From Isoetes taiwanensis (taxonomy: Eukaryota > Streptophyta > Lycopodiopsida > Isoetales > Isoetaceae): DNA of 64,000 nt. The stretch spans positions 7,874,413-7,938,412 of the forward strand of contig JAJEKV010000003.1 of assembly GCA_021234155.1 (NCBI GenBank), written 5' to 3'. The notes below the pieces were generated by a model. It worked only from the letters and a program-made list of their open reading frames with translations. It was not told where the DNA came from and searched no databases. Below, in pieces: positions 47,001-60,769 of this stretch (positions are counted from its first letter, which is position 1; each line of letters starts with the position of its first letter). Position numbers and translations under genes: made by a program.

Positions 47001-49360
47001 TAAAGACAACCTAGTCAAACATCAATGGAAAACTCCTAGGTAGAGGTTTCAACTTATATTTTAGCTGCTCCAGAGTCCAGAGAATGTTCTGATATCAGCA
47101 TTTTGCTTTTTTTTTTTCTACCATGTATCTCTTCAAAAGATTGTAGGCAACAACCAGTTAACCAGCCACAGTAATCTGAAAGCCAGTTCTATTTTCTTAG
47201 AGAGTCGCCAATGCCACCCTCTGATATCATGGAGTTCCTTTTCTTTGGGGCCCATCCATCAATCCAGACTTGTGACTCGTGGTTCAACAAGGAAGAATGA
47301 AGATGGACTTTTGCCATGCTGTTTTTGGGCTCATGCTGTTCGCACTGAAGTTCACTCCTCCGTTTCTGAGCAACGCCATGAAGAAATAGCGATATACATT
47401 CCTGGTCATAGTACTCATGAGTTGCTGCAATGTTGTTGAGTGCCTCTTGTAATATAATAGCTAGGGCGGAAAAGATGAAATGGTCCAGCATGTCCAAATC
47501 ATATAAAGTGCATTTTCTATCTTCCCAGCTGATATGATTAGCACACTCCAACTCAATTTCCACCTGATGAGAGGACACCCTGAACTGGTCTTATAATGAA
47601 ACCATCAGCTGAAACATTAAGGAAGTTGTCCTTGTAAATTTTCTTTTGGTAGACAACTCAGTGGAGGGATTTATCCAAGTGTTTGATGCATAAAGCTGCT
47701 CAAGCACGACGATAAGCTGGTTCACGTGGTTGTCGGGTCAGTTTATTAGGTACCGCCAAGTTGGATTAAAATGGCGGCACTTTATCTATTGAGAAGCCAA
47801 GAGAATCAAAATATCTTATGGTTCCAGAGAACTGTCTTACTACCTTGATCAGCGAAAGCTTTGATGACACATTAGCCAACCAAGGGAGCCTCATCTGGCC
47901 CTCTTTGTGTTTCCCCCAAAAGTGGCTTAACTTATGCAAGGACACTGTTTGCAAAGCCACTTCGAGTTCTAAAGGGTTAAAATTAAGTTCAATGGCATTA
48001 TTTCATGAGGACCGAGGGTTTACTTGATCATTCTAGATAAGAATGATATTTGTAGCCTCCTCTAAATGAGGCCATTCTTTCGCTCGGAAATCCACTCCCC
48101 AAATTTGTGATCCATATAGAGCAGCAGGTTTTACCAAAGAGCATTTGAAAGCATTGTTCCTTCAGCAGTCCTAGAGTTAGCACTTTCACGCTGAAATGGG
48201 ACATGAGAATTTCCCTCCTGATTAAAAGTACCAGAAAAGTTACCTAGATTGGGGGCGTATACAGGGCTGTTGTTGGGATTAGGACTGGCAGGAATTGCAA
48301 GCATAGAGCATATGCAAAGGATTATCTCTGAATAAGAGTCCAATGGTAACAAAACTCCTTTTGTGGTATGCTTACATGTGAATTGTACTTGTTGTAGATA
48401 ATGCTTTAGTTGTAGACAGGAGAAGATCATCTTGCCAAGCCACATTCGTGTACTGATAATCTGCCCATAGTTGCCCACTTCTGATGCATTGCTACAGTTC
48501 TCAACCAAAAGGCACAAAGAAGCTGATGAAGATAAAATGTTATGAGCATCGCTTGTCGTGTGGACTTCAGACAAGGTATGTGGGTGCACATGCATGCCAG
48601 AATATCTTGGTATTGGGGATTAAGCAGTTCAATGAATTGAGATTCATCTGCAAGTCTATGCTTGGGAGAAGTATAGAAAATGGTATTTATCACGGTGTTG
48701 GTCAAAGCATTGGTTTCTTATCCAACTATACATACGGTGTGAAGCAACTTAAATGGATAGGCAAAACTTGCTTCTAATGCATGCAGAACGGGGCCCATAC
48801 ACATCCATTTTAGGAAGATGCCACATTACAGGAGGTTGAACCCCATGCTCGTAACAGATAAGATAAGCCGAGACAATCGAGGTGGACAGGTGGATTGGCC
48901 TGCCCAGAGATCAGACATTGCCAATTTTTGTATTGAAATGGATTGAGAAACTAGTAGTACTATTTATTCCACTCTGTGCTGATAATTATATTAGTGCTGC
49001 TCTGTTTAAGAAAGATCAGCAAGCAGACAATACAGACAGTCCTTTTACATTAAATTCTCTTTCTATGAAATCCATAATTTAATCAAATATTGTTTTCCTT
49101 TCAAAAATCGTTCATCTTGACCTTAATTATCTACAATCTTTCTTAAGCCAGTACTTATAGCATTGGCTGGTTCTGCACCTAAGGTGTCGAATTATTTTAC
49201 ATTTGCTGAACTTGTAACACGGCAATTCTTCCATGAAGGTGATGAGTCATTTTGCATCTGGCTGTAACATGAAAAGGAGAAGCTTCAATATTTCTACATC
49301 AGCTGGGAGGGAGGAGTTGTACCAATACAAATAACAGGGAAAGACGTACTGTACTTTGAG
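44071..49360 (+). CDS. NADPH-dependent diflavin reductase (NDOR1/ATR3/TAH18 type), 5' ten exons
   Basis: Cytosolic FAD/FMN reductase that passes electrons from NADPH to the CIAPIN1/Dre2 partner in cytosolic iron-sulphur cluster assembly. Exons: 44071-44205 (MELDKILVLYATQTGTAEDV, FMN phosphate loop), 44293-44370 (STTGQGDLPDSMK), 44494-44598 (VFGLGDSGYQKYN), 44708-44795, 45480-45653, 45719-45850, 45921-45996, 46066-46175 (PGDVLGVFPWQERQAVDAFL), 46251-46361 (IRDLVEAVMDANSATPRRYF), and about 49265-49360 (AGREELYQYK). The FMN domain and the start of the FAD domain are present; the NADPH domain is not seen. Introns are GT-AG except GC-AG at 44599-44707. At least eight breaks are each cured by one more base in an existing run (44746, 44755, 44789, 45495, 45638, 45925, 46155, 46259), which suggests sequence error. 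The large repeat copy 2 begins 95 bp after the last exon. Confidence 0.8.
47150..48150 (-). mobile_element. Probable LINE reverse-transcriptase C-terminal fragment inside the reductase intron
   Basis: On the minus strand near 48040-48140 it reads ALYGSQIWGVDFRAKEW, the wording that follows the reverse-transcriptase thumb in many LINEs (LYG..[IVW]WG). Further minus-strand frames at 47766-47960 (VSLHKLSHFWGK) and 47189-47578 could be the remainder. It has no pentamer tail and differs from the family at 4895. Frames are broken. The assignment rests mainly on one motif. Confidence 0.4.
48151..49264. other. Intron sequence of the reductase gene, nothing recognised
   Basis: Open frames on both strands (48131-48595 minus, 48484-48777 plus) overlap each other and carry no motif. 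They may be decayed transposon sequence upstream of the LINE fragment. Confidence 0.3.
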
Positions 49361-52279
49361 GTAGGTCAAGTATAAGGCAACACGTATATTCCATGTGTTT
49401 CTAACTGAGGATGCTGATGCTCATTTTGCAATTGAGATACACTTCAATATTACATTAATTTAATAAAAATAGCTTGGGGTTTGCTTGATACATTGTGTGT
49501 ATTCTCTTGCATTTGCATTTTGGTGTTTATAAAAGGGTCATTATTATAGCAGCATTCAATTTATGATTATGCTTATGCATTGTGTACAGGCTGTCGTACG
49601 ATGTACTTGTCCATTTAGTCTGTCGTCTTCTAATTTCCAGTTCATTGTTGCATTATATTGTTTATTTGTTGCTTTAGGTTTATTATTTGCATTATATTGT
49701 TTTATTGTATAAAGTTTATGTTTTTGTTGCTTATAATATTGTTTTTAATAATAAGACATGTTCTATTTTTGTGTAGTGGAAAAGTGTGAATATAAGACCG
49801 TCTTATATCAATAAGGCGTGTCTTATAATAATGTAATGGAAAACTATTTTTTAAGACATGTCTTAAGTATGACATGGAACCCAAAAGGGTTTCTTATAAT
49901 AATATAGCTGACCATAAAATAAAACGACATGGAAAAGGGCCTTTAGTGCTAGTTAGTGCTAAATACATTAATACAGTACTTAGGCGGAATGCCAATATGT
50001 AGGAACTAGTAATGGTGCCTGGCGTTCTTTGGGCATAAGTTTAACTTTAAAATGTTTTGGCATAATTAGAAAAGCTTTGCATTGATAATCTAACTTTTGT
50101 AACTTTTTATTATAATAAAAACTTTTGTTTAACATCATGTTAAACAAAACCTAATTCATGCTAGATAGTATTGCATTCGTATTTTTTTCGAGCTTGGAGT
50201 GGTGAGCAAGTCCAGTGAGGAAAATGTTAAAATTTGAACATGTTTTGAGGTAAGACTATAGTCAAAGCCTATAACTATAGACTATAGTCAAATCTTTTAA
50301 TTATCGTCAAAGTCTATAACTATAGTCAAAGCCTATAACTCTTTGTGTATTATTTGGACATAAGATGCACATTGTAAATAATGAATTGGAGTCATCATTC
50401 TCGATATACATTAAGATCATACACCTTTTTGCCCAAAAAGTTGTAGTGAGACACTAATGTTGGAATATAATATGTGAATATTCTGATTGTTATGAAAATT
50501 TGGACACTAACATTGTCAATATCGTAGTGCTACTACTATTGTAGTATCGTTCTAGCAAAATATAACATCGTCTTACATTGTAATATTATGTCCAACTTTT
50601 CTACCCTTAAACAAAGTTGGAAACTTGTTAATGATAGAACCCTGTTCCATGCCATTGTGGACTCATGTTTTGTAATAAGCATGTTGTCTAAATGCTCAAA
50701 AAGTCACACTTGACAATATCATGCATTTGAACTACATTCTAGGTTTTTGTTGTCTCTAAAACAAAGCATTACCTACCATAAGTTGCACCAAGTAACACAG
50801 TTATAAAATCCACCACCACAAATTCACATGCAACAATGCGGGATAATTTGTAATCTCGGCCTTGTTCCAATATTTTTGGCCCATAATTATAAAATCCGCT
50901 TGCCGCAGATTCACACATGTAACAGCTTGAATTAGTTGTAACCTTGGTGCCTTGTCCCAATATTTTGCAAGCGGCATTCTACTCTATAAGCGTGTGCTTA
51001 GAAGTCTTAGGGCACATGTAGGTGGAATACAATAGTACAAATAAAATCATCATGAATAATAAATTAATTGGGCATTTATCCTTTGTTTAGGAGGTATATG
51101 TTATCTTAGGGCATTAGTTGTACATGTAGGTGAAATACAATAGTAGTACAAATAAAATCATGTTCCTTGAGCAAAAGAAATTGAAGGGGTAGTTTGCATG
51201 ATTGTAATTGGTGAAGATGAACCATATAATATCATTACAAAGGATAAAGAACAAATCTTGCTTAAGTAGGAGCGTGAATGAAAAGTAGGAACATCAAGTT
51301 CAAAATTACACTTACAATATTACCATTGGGCAAGGGTAGTTGATGTTTCCATAACCATAATTGTGGGAGAAAACATTGTATATCATACATGTCTATATGG
51401 ATTAATTTGAGCGATGTGTTAACTTATTATCCAACCTATCCGGGGAACCTAAGAATGTTGGGCACAACTCTGAGGTGCATTTAACAACAATATAGATGGT
51501 AACACTAATAGTTCAGCTCTTATATTTGCAGTATAGACATTTTAAATTAAGATATCTTGGCACAAATACCACTCTGAAATGGTTGGCATCCACAAAAACT
51601 ATGATTATTAGTAGACCATAGTTGTGTTTGGAACTCTGAGTTTTGTCAAAGGTTCTTCATTAATGAAAGCGCACATTGGGCAGCAATTGTCTAGGGTTAG
51701 AAGTGGAAAGCTAGTATTACAATTGAAGTTGATCTTTGGGCGTCTGGCGGTTGTTCCAAATTGCCTAGAAAGATGCAATATCTCTCAAGTTATTTGGACA
51801 CGAGAAGACAAAAAAATGAGGAAATTTTATAAAAAGATAAGGCCACTTTCCCTCACTTTGAAATTGGTTTGAGGGCCTCACGCCTTGCTGCTGAAATTCC
51901 AAGGTATGCTTTTCAACATCCTTCTAGAGGGAAGGCGAGGAAGGAAAGCATTGCAGAGCGAGGAAGAAATTTTCGAGGATCGAGGGACGACCAAAGTTGC
52001 CAAGCAAGAACACAGTGAATTGTATAAACTCATGGACCATCCAAGTAGGAAACCACCTTGCAGCCCAATCATTTCTGACTAAACCCCTTTGTATTTAGAT
52101 TAGATTACTCCTCTTGACCACATTACACAAGCCTTTTCATTTAGTCAGTTCTTGCACTTGCATCCTTGCAATCTACCGACCACGAGACTTCGCGGTGGGT
52201 ATCAAACCGGAGATCTAATTTTGGGATCAAACTTGCTCTTTGGAGGTGCGGTTGAGACAATGTAGGTATAAATTAGCGG

Positions 52280-54780
52280 CTATCTTTTAGAACTTGGCTA
52301 AAGTTTAGGCGGAAGTAGGATTACGGCAATTAATCATGTTTTAGCCGGATTATATCTACATGTATTGACTTCCCGGCATCTCGTCCAATTTCATAAAGTG
52401 CAGCTTCTAAATTGTATTACTCATGTAACAAATTGACTTTTTGAGACCAAGCTTGGCATACAAAATCACAAGACAATGGTGACATGTTGACCTTCTTGCC
52501 GACATTTATCTTTGCGACACTCTCATAAATAGGGATTGATGTCGATCGGGCTTTTCCTTACGATATAGTCCCGAGAAGAGTACAAAACCTCGGGAATGGC
52601 CGGATCTCTGGAAGGAGAAGAAAGCGGGAGCGTCTCAACCAATCAAAATGGCTTCTTACATGAAGGCAGGCCCCAAGAAAATTTGGGTGTGGCTAAATCC
52701 ATGAACAAAATCTTCAAGGAGCATGTAAGGCTCTTCATGTGTGGTAGAAGCTAAGAAGAGATTTGAAAGAAATGTGAGAAGGAGAAAAGATCGACACAGG
52801 AGAATCATAAGTTTGTATCTCCTCTTACGATAGGCTGCCCGATCGCCCAATCTCTACACTATGCAAGCTGCGTGAAGCTAAGAAGAGATTTCGAAGGAAA
52901 TGCTGAAGGGAAAACAACAAATAGACATAGCCCAGAACTCCGGTATCCATAGAAAGAATAGGTAACCGGAGATTGTTCGGAAGATCGTTTTGGAGGAGGA
53001 GCTAGCAGCTTCGAAGGTGCTCTGCCGCCCTAGCTTGAAGGTCCCTTTCGCTAACCCTAGCAAAAAAAAACCATGTTATTTTAAAGAATCTTCGTGGCAT
53101 CATCTCTTCCATTGATTTCATCAAATCTGGGCGCCCAAATTAGGGATGTACTTGGCTAAAGTTTATTTGGAAATTAGGATTACGGCAATTAATCATGTTT
53201 TAGCCGGCATATCTACATGTATTGACTTCCGGCATATGTCCAATTTCATAAAGTCGCGACTTCCTAAATTGTATTACTCATGTAACAAATTGACTTAAGC
53301 TTGGCATACAAAATCACAAGACAATGGTGACATGTTGACCTTCACCCCGACATTTATCTTTTGCAACACTCTCATAAATAGGGATTGATGTCGATCGGGG
53401 CTTTTCCTTACGATATAGTCCCAGGAAGAGTACAAAACCTCGGGAATAACAGATCTCTACGAAGGAGAAGAAAAGTGACGTCTCAACCAATCAAAATGGC
53501 TTCTTACATGAAGGCAATTTAAGAAATTTTGGGTGTGGCTAAATCCATGAACAAAATCGCATGTTGATGGCGCGGCTCATTGATACTCATGAGCTTAACT
53601 CTTTAGGAGGCCACATTGAGTGAGCATCATGTTCTGAGGAATTTAAGATGCCACTTGCAACTTGATGCCTTTCAAGCGGACACAACATATAGCATTGCCA
53701 TTATAAATAGTGTGAGAAATGTAAAATATCATACTTTGACATTACAAATATAAGAAGCGGATGAAATGTTAGATCTACAAACAATCATATTAATCAATAC
53801 TCCTAAAGATGGAAAATAAAACCATGAAAATAAAGACAATCACGAAAGCTAAAGCCACATACACATGAGATATGAAAGCTTGATCTTTGCCTAAACCTTG
53901 CCATAGGTGAATGCAAAGAACCTCAACATCGGACGGACAACGAATTCTTGGAAATAACTTTTAACTCATTTTCTTCTTATCTCTTGCTCCATCTAGAGCT
54001 GTGGTAGCATCCTTGGACATGGTAATAGGTGTTACGGCATTAAGCGCAAGTGGCTCAAGATTAAGAGCACCTCCCAACATTTGAGGCGCATTTTTTCTAT
54101 AGACTCCTTGCTTGACTAACCTCGAACTTTAATCAATACCACCTTCAATGACAAAAGTTAATGAACTTGCATTTTGTAGCCACAATGTGCAGCCCATGTA
54201 CATAGATCCATTTTGTGTTGAATTTGTCTCTGTTTTATGATAGAGCTCAATGCGGGTTATACGAATTATGAACTCGGTGATTCATTGCGAATGCCTCACA
54301 TTGCCTTTATTACCACCTTCAAAGGGGCATGTAAAGGCTCTTCGCGGTGTGGCGAAGAAGCTAAGAAGAGACTTTGAAAGGAAGTAGCGAGGAAGGAGAA
54401 AAATCGACACCTGAGGAGAATCATAAGTTTGTATCTCCTCTTACGATAGAAGCTGCCCGATCGCCCAATCTCTACACTATGCAAGCTGCGTGAAGCTAAG
54501 AAGAGATCTCGAAAGGAAGTGAGAAGGGGAAAACAACAAATAGACATAGCCGAACTCGGTATCCACTTAGAAAGAATAGGTAACCCGGAGATTGTTCGAA
54601 GATCGTTAAGGAGGAGGAGCTAGCATTTCGAAGGTGCTTCTTGCCGCCCTAGCTCGAAGGTGTTCTTTGCCCTCGCTAACCCTTGCAAAAAAAAAACCAT
54701 GTTATTTTAAAAGAATCTTCATTGGCATCATCTCTACCATTGATTTCATCAAATCACGGGCGCTCAAATTAGGGCTGGGT
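52280..54780. repeat. Internal mosaic of duplicated blocks, copy 2
   Basis: Same X-Y-X'-Z-Y' arrangement as at 17418-19893, with X near 52295-52700, X' near 53147-53550, Y near 52700-53140 and Y' near 54310-54770. Block order and spacing are preserved, so the mosaic is older than the large duplication. Confidence 0.7.
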
Positions 54781-55275
54781 CCAACACTTACACAATAACA
54801 TTATAATATAAGATAAGATGGTAGGAAGCTAAAGGGTGGATTCACATGACCGCGTTTTGCTCGACCAAAGTCACCCGGAATCAGCCACGAAATTTTTGCA
54901 TAGCGGCTTATTGACTGGCGTGGGCTATCAGCGTGGGCTGATGCCAAAATTTCCCCGGCTGATCAAATTTGGATGTATTTGAATCATCCCGAAAAGCATT
55001 CACATACAAAAATATGCAAAATTTCCCTTTCGATGAAAAGGGCCACGATTCTCCTCTCAAAGAAGACCTCCGTTGCGAGGATTCAAGCATTGATTCTTCT
55101 CCACATCATTTAGATCCTTCTTTTTGATGCCAAAATCGTCCTTTATCTCTTGATCAGATTCTTTGCCATAATCGGATCGATCGATCTGCCAAGAAGCCAT
55201 TCAAAATCGTCCTCCATCTATTAAATTTTTGAATCCTTTGTTTTCTTCCTTCCTCTGTTTGAATTCATTCTTCTC

Positions 55276-56375
55276 ATGGACCTGAACTCTTTTCGGAAGA
55301 TGGGTTTCTTTGAATTTGATGAGGAGATTCCATCCCTTTCAGTTGCTTTTGAGTATTCGACCCTAGCTTTGTGAATCCAATGACTACTTACGCCAAAGGG
55401 AAGGTTCTTTGGCCTAATCATGTCATTGATCATCTCTTAATGGAGTTGCGGATGTTAAATTCAATGTGGTTAAGAAGGGGAATCTTGGGTGCAAGCATCA
55501 CGATTTGATCGCAAGCAGCCTCAGCGGGGAGTTTAATACCAAGTATGAGGAAAGCAAGTGAAGAATCGTCTTGAATTCATGATCGGCGGTATAAGAAGGA
55601 AAAGAGATCAAGAGAATGGAGCGGGGGCACTCAAGCACATGGCGGTACTTTGATCGGATAGATGCCATCTGGGTAGCTTCGGCCAAGTCGCGATTGGATT
55701 GCGGGGAGGCACACCGGACATTGGGTTTAGATCCCAAACAAATTACGACTCAATGCAAGTGGTAGTAGGGCGCGTCCTTCATGTGATCGGCAAAATCAGG
55801 AGATTCTTGGGAAGAGGCATAAGGGATCATGCCAAATTGAGCAACCGAGGCAGCCCTCCGGCAATCAATCTAGAGGCCGGGACTCTCGGTGGCGGTGATT
55901 GATGATGAGGCGAGGAAATTCACGATGATTGTCAACACACCCAAGAAGGATGGGAAGGAGAAGCAAGGCGTAGCTAAGAAAGGGAGCTCCGGTAGTCTTG
56001 AGGGAAAAGACTAAATCAAAAAGCGCAATGGCGAAGCGGTTCGAGGTGCGGCATCTATTGGTGATGCTCTTCACGAGCATCAACGCCGCCCTAAAATAAC
56101 TTGAAGGTTAAGGAGTTGCAACAAAAGAGAAGCGGTGGCGTCTTTGAGCAATTACAAGCTACAAATTGCATATAGGAAGAACAATTACAGCTAGCGTCTT
56201 CTTTGAGATGCAAATGAGGCTTCAACTTGATATGCATTCCGCGCATCTGCTCCCCAAACTAGCAACATGGCGAGCCCAATTTATCCACTAGTTTCTTTGG
56301 AGGCGAATTGCCAAGCGAGGAGGAGCCATTCCATCCGATGCATCAAGTTCACATACTTATTACCGGCATTAAAGT
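55276..56375 (+). pseudogene. Harbinger ORF1 (Myb/SANT-like), copy 2
   Basis: Starts MDLNSF at 55276. The Myb-like region and the Gln-rich coiled coil are recognisable only in short pieces, because nearly every CAG or CTG codon of copy 1 is replaced (for example the CAATTGCAACTGCAA region near 21295 reads CAATTACAAGCTACAA at 56149). It ends at the TTATTACCGGCATTAA equivalent of YYQH. It cannot be judged functional or dead from this sequence. Confidence 0.65.
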
Positions 56376-56819
56376 ATTGAAAAGAAAGATGTTGTGGTCT
56401 GAAAAATTCGATAACTTCGGGTATGTTAAACTTATTCTTGTTATAAAATCATTTCTCAATTTTGGGCATGGAATTTGGGTCATGTGCAATGCAAGTCACG
56501 TTTTAATGCCTTAGGGGCTTATGTATTTATGCAACAAGTAGAAATGGTTTAAGCAACTGCTGTGCAAGGTGGGCCAATGCAAAGTTGATTTTTCTGTCTG
56601 AAAAACGAGCACTTTAAGCAACTAAGGTGGGCCAATGCAAGTCACGTTTGAATTCATTTTGGGCTTATGTATTTATGCAACAAAGGTGGGCCAATGCAAA
56701 ATAAAGCTTTCCTGTTGTACAAAAACTGAAAAAAAAAACAAACTGCTTCAAGAGCATTGAATGCAATAAAATTAAAACACACAAACTTAAAACTTCTGAT
56801 TTTTTAAGGTTCAGGAAGG

Positions 56820-58060
56820 CCCTTGTCTGCGCATATATTTGAAAATGGTCCGGCGCAAGCAATTACCTTCTCTTAGTCTCCTGCTCTCCCTTGATTAATG
56901 GCACCACCACCATAGATTGTCACATTACCTTCTACACCTTCTTCCTCGCCATTCAATTGCAAAAAGTTGTGCAACACACAACATGCAATGACACCTAAAT
57001 GGAACAAGCGGCATCTTGATTGGCATGTCCATGCAAATTTTCCATCTTCCTTTCGGTAAGCGAATGAATTTTCGATGATCACTCTTATACGAGACAATCT
57101 TCTTGAAAAAATAATATCCTCGGCGGTATCATTAGCTTTCCTCCTCGAACAACTAACATAAAGGATGATGCGGGATAGCGAGAGTCACCAAGAATATCTC
57201 GGTTTCATTCTAATACCCACGAATTCTTCTAATTGGTGAAGCAAGAATTTGTCTAGTTTGAAGCTTAAAGTAAAGAGGAGAAGTGTGGAAGTGGCGAGTG
57301 TCATGTGATCCCACGGTGCATCGCGACATCACGTCCCGAGAATATCTTACCGGCATCACACCTTTGCACGTAACAAAATAGAATGGAAGTGATGGCGACA
57401 CCAATAATCTATTTGGAGTATACCTTCTTTGGCTTGGCTTGTGCCCGGAATGGAATGTGTGAGCCATCTATGACACTAGCCACATGTGGCACTCAAGATA
57501 TGGACTCAAATTCTTCCATGATAGGCGCAACTTTGGCACCCTCGGGGAGGTCTAATGAACTCATTCCTCAAATTTGTGGCCGATATCTCCACTATAATTC
57601 TAGTATATTTATGCGGTTGAGACACCAAAGAGGCGAACAATTGGGAACAAACAAAAGTTTTTGAGTTATGAGCAAGGCGGAAAATCCACCAGGGCTAGAG
57701 CTTGCTCTTTGTAAAAGCGAGTTCCTTACCCATTCTTGAGGATGCCTTACGGAATATGTGGAGCCACTAATTTGAGCAAAGCCTCAAAGTTCGATGAGAC
57801 ATTCGATAGAAGCGCTGAAATTATAATTGCACCGCAAATTTGGATTCATGCCACAAGGAAGAGCTCACCTCTTCCCGGAAAGGCGATCGCCTTGGATAGA
57901 CCCAGTATTCCTGTTTGTGTTGGAAACCGCGGAGAAGCGGGAACTATGATCCAACTCAACAAAATTTGAATCACAACACCCACAAATTGGTCGAACTCAT
58001 CATGATCGGAAGACTCATCCATCGGATCTAGATCATGGAATAGAGGTAGATGGCCCTACG
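56820..58060 (-). pseudogene. Harbinger DDE transposase, copy 2
   Basis: The counterpart of 21951-23190. On the minus strand it retains RVIIENSFAYRKEDGKF, CCVLHNFLQLNGEEEG and, near 57460-57480, the SHIPF-type region. Several frames are broken at positions where copy 1 is open and the other way round, so combining the copies suggests a less damaged parent gene. Confidence 0.7.
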
Positions 58061-58486
58061 CCATGTGAATTGGTACATTTTGAGATAGCTCATTTGTGAA
58101 AAAGAGCGGCGGTGATGAATTGGATGGGTTTTCTCCACGGTGATGGCGATTTTATCTTTCTTTGAAGGATTTTCGGCAAAAGCGGCACTGGCGGTGCGAT
58201 TCATGTGAACCGTATTGGGCGTTACGGGTCGGTAGCTAACTTGACCAATTTGGAAAAATCCCAGTTGAATTTGGGTCATGTGACCCCAACATAATGCAAT
58301 AGAGGCAATCAAATTCTGCGAGATAAAGGCATGGCCCGGCACCACGAATTCCCACGGCGTGGCCGACTAATTTATAAAATTAGGATTTAAGAAATTGAAG
58401 AGGCTATAATTAGGATTTAAGAAATTGAAGAAGCTTAGGCACCGTGAAGGGAAAAAACAAAGCAAGGACAAATGCTTGCTTTCAAA

Positions 58487-58807
58487 GGGCATATGCATGC
58501 TACACCCTGCCATTTTTGGAACCTGCCAAAGTACCTACACTAGGTACTTTTGGATTGGGTACTATTTTCTTGTTCTTTTGGTCAAAACTAATTCAAAAGT
58601 TCAATATAAAATGTCAAAAGCATATCAATGTTCAAGGTTAAGATAGAGATAATACTATTGGAGTCCAAAATGAATGCATTCAATTTAACATTTGTAGTTA
58701 TTGAGATATTATAAAAGTACCCAGTACCCAATGTTGGGTATTTTTTTAGGTAGTTTTATGGTTCCTAAATGGTACTTTTTTTTATAGGGTGTAGCATGCT
58801 TATGCCC
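58487..58807. mobile_element. MITE-like element, copy 2
   Basis: Nearly identical to 23624-23945, with the same GGGCATATGCATGCTACACC left end and GTAGCATGCTTATGCCCC right end. One visible difference is CCTGCACTAG in copy 1 against CCTACACTAG here. Confidence 0.65.
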
Positions 58808-60769
58808 CAAAAGGCTTAATTTGGAGAGCTCGGGAAATAACTCTTTTCTTTGCGGGCTGGCGTGGCAACCTCTTAGAATGGTAAAACACAAGAACATAAG
58901 CCAAAATTTTGGGCTATTTGTCCAATCACGGAAGCTGATTAAGGTGTGCAAATGCGATCTAGGGCTCTTAAGACCCGAGAATGTTGAATAGCGCCAAAAT
59001 TAAATTAATCGTTCGAAGCAAAACCCGGTTGATCTTTTTGAAGAAAACAGGCCCGATGTCTGAGTTTATGGAGAAAAAGGCTACATTTTTAAAGAGGGGC
59101 ATATATCGCGGTCATTCGGCCGGTGAAGCCGATCCCAACGCTTATGTGATTCTGAGAATTAAGGCCTAGACTAATTTTTTATGTCCGGAATAGGTTGCCC
59201 TGGCTCAATCCTTGGCTTGGCTCCTGCAGATGAAAAAGAAAAAAGCTTTAGGGCTAAAGGATCCCACCCTGTAATCGGCTTCTTCATATTTCTTTTCGAT
59301 TTTGATTCCTTTTCAGATAGCCTGATCTGATATTTGTTGGTCCATTTCTCACTTGGTTCTTGGATATTGGATCAGCATCGAAGAGAGTAGCCAGGGAAGA
59401 GATCACAGATGTTTTCAAAAATTCTAAAGAGTTTGATGGTGGGCTTGCTAACTGTCCCAATTTTGAGGCTCGCCCCTTTTCCATATGAACGAGGTTTTGA
59501 GAAACAGTAGGGATTAAACCCATCAAAGCTGAGATTATATACCTTAGGATCTTTTTTGTAGGTTCTTACGCAACTCAATTTGACACATCGGGCTCCAAAA
59601 TTTTGCTCTACAAACTAAAGTAAGGCGCATGACCTGATTCGCGAGTCCCAAAAACAAGGGCCTGGTTGATTCCCAGAACAAAGCCCTGGTTCGCATACCC
59701 CGAAGCCTTTGTCGTCATCACAAACTGAGAATTTAACATAAGTTCTTGCAAAGCATAGCTTCGCTCTGCAAATGTTGGCCGTTCTGTTGTCGATAATTGC
59801 ACTGTAAAATTTCAACGTAGTTGGGTGCTTACTGCATATAGGCATCACATGTAAAATGATGAAGCACAAAGTGAGTCCTCTGGGGCTTTTGGTCAGGCTT
59901 TAGTATTTAGTAGTCTTAAAGCGATTCTGGACAATGAAACAAAGGCCTCAATTGGTTGTTTAATTTTGAAGCTCTTTGAAGATGTCTGCAAACACATGTA
60001 TTGTGCACAATACAGAGTCTATGTTTTGCAAGCTTGCTAGAGAAACTTGGTGTACTAAACTAAGAAATCTAGCTGCAGGCTGCCTTTGCACTCTCCTCAC
60101 ATAAGAAATAAGAATAGGTTGAAGAAAGCCTGAAAGTCAGTTTTCCAAGCCACCCCACATATTTGAGTTGTATCTTCTGTATAAATACGGAGGGAACAAC
60201 AAATCTAAAGCAAAGCCACTATACATATTAAAAGTGGGCTCCTTATAGAATCCTCGCAAGTGTTTTGCAGTTTATGGTTGATGTTTTACAACATCTTTCA
60301 ACTTATACCAGTAGATGTCAAATTAAAATCTCACATATTTATCTTTTTGTTTATGTTCACTCAAGTAATGCTAGAATCACTTTTTACAATTATTGGTATG
60401 ATTTATGACAATTACATCCTGGAATGTTGCGAACATTGAGATTAAAATGAAGTTTCTTAGCAAAGAAAAGTTTGGAGGGTTTTCTCAATTGAAAAATAAT
60501 CTAAGGATCGTCTAGCAGTGCATCGTAATTGTTGCAAAGGCCTTACAAAAAAGTTAAGCGATTTAGGACTCGTTTTAAATAATTGATAAAATTTTGAAAA
60601 ATGATGCACAAGATGGCATACATCGGCCCAAGGGGAACTCCATGCGATTGAAAAAGGACACATGAACTTTCAAACTTCCAAGTTTGTAAAGGTATAGCTA
60701 TGGGGGGGTGATATTCACCTACATCTCATGTGGTCAAACACTTCTCAAATCAGGGTTGTTGCTTTTCTA
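58808..60769. other. Long non-coding stretch, counterpart of 23946-25892
   Basis: No gene recognised. Short blocks (59230-59500, 59620-59880) are practically identical to copy 1. Confidence 0.4.

Larger units (their letters stand above)
54834..58287. mobile_element. PIF/Harbinger DNA transposon, copy 2
   Basis: Matches 19947-23425 end to end with the same gene order. The left end here reads GGGTGGATTCACATGACCG and the right end GGGTCATGTGACCCC. It was duplicated with its surroundings, not by transposition, since the flanks are also shared. Confidence 0.8.

Noticed and set aside
46583-47003. Further exons of the diflavin reductase in the open frames near 46.6-47.0 kb
   Set aside because: The translations show none of the expected FAD or NADPH motifs, and the next reductase segment was found at about 49265.
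49455-58300. CAG/CTG loss in copy 2 as a repeat-induced mutation or deamination system
   Set aside because: The changes are not C-to-T or G-to-A; they include CTG to ACG, CAG to CGG and small insertions or deletions, and in the right part copy 1 is the altered one.
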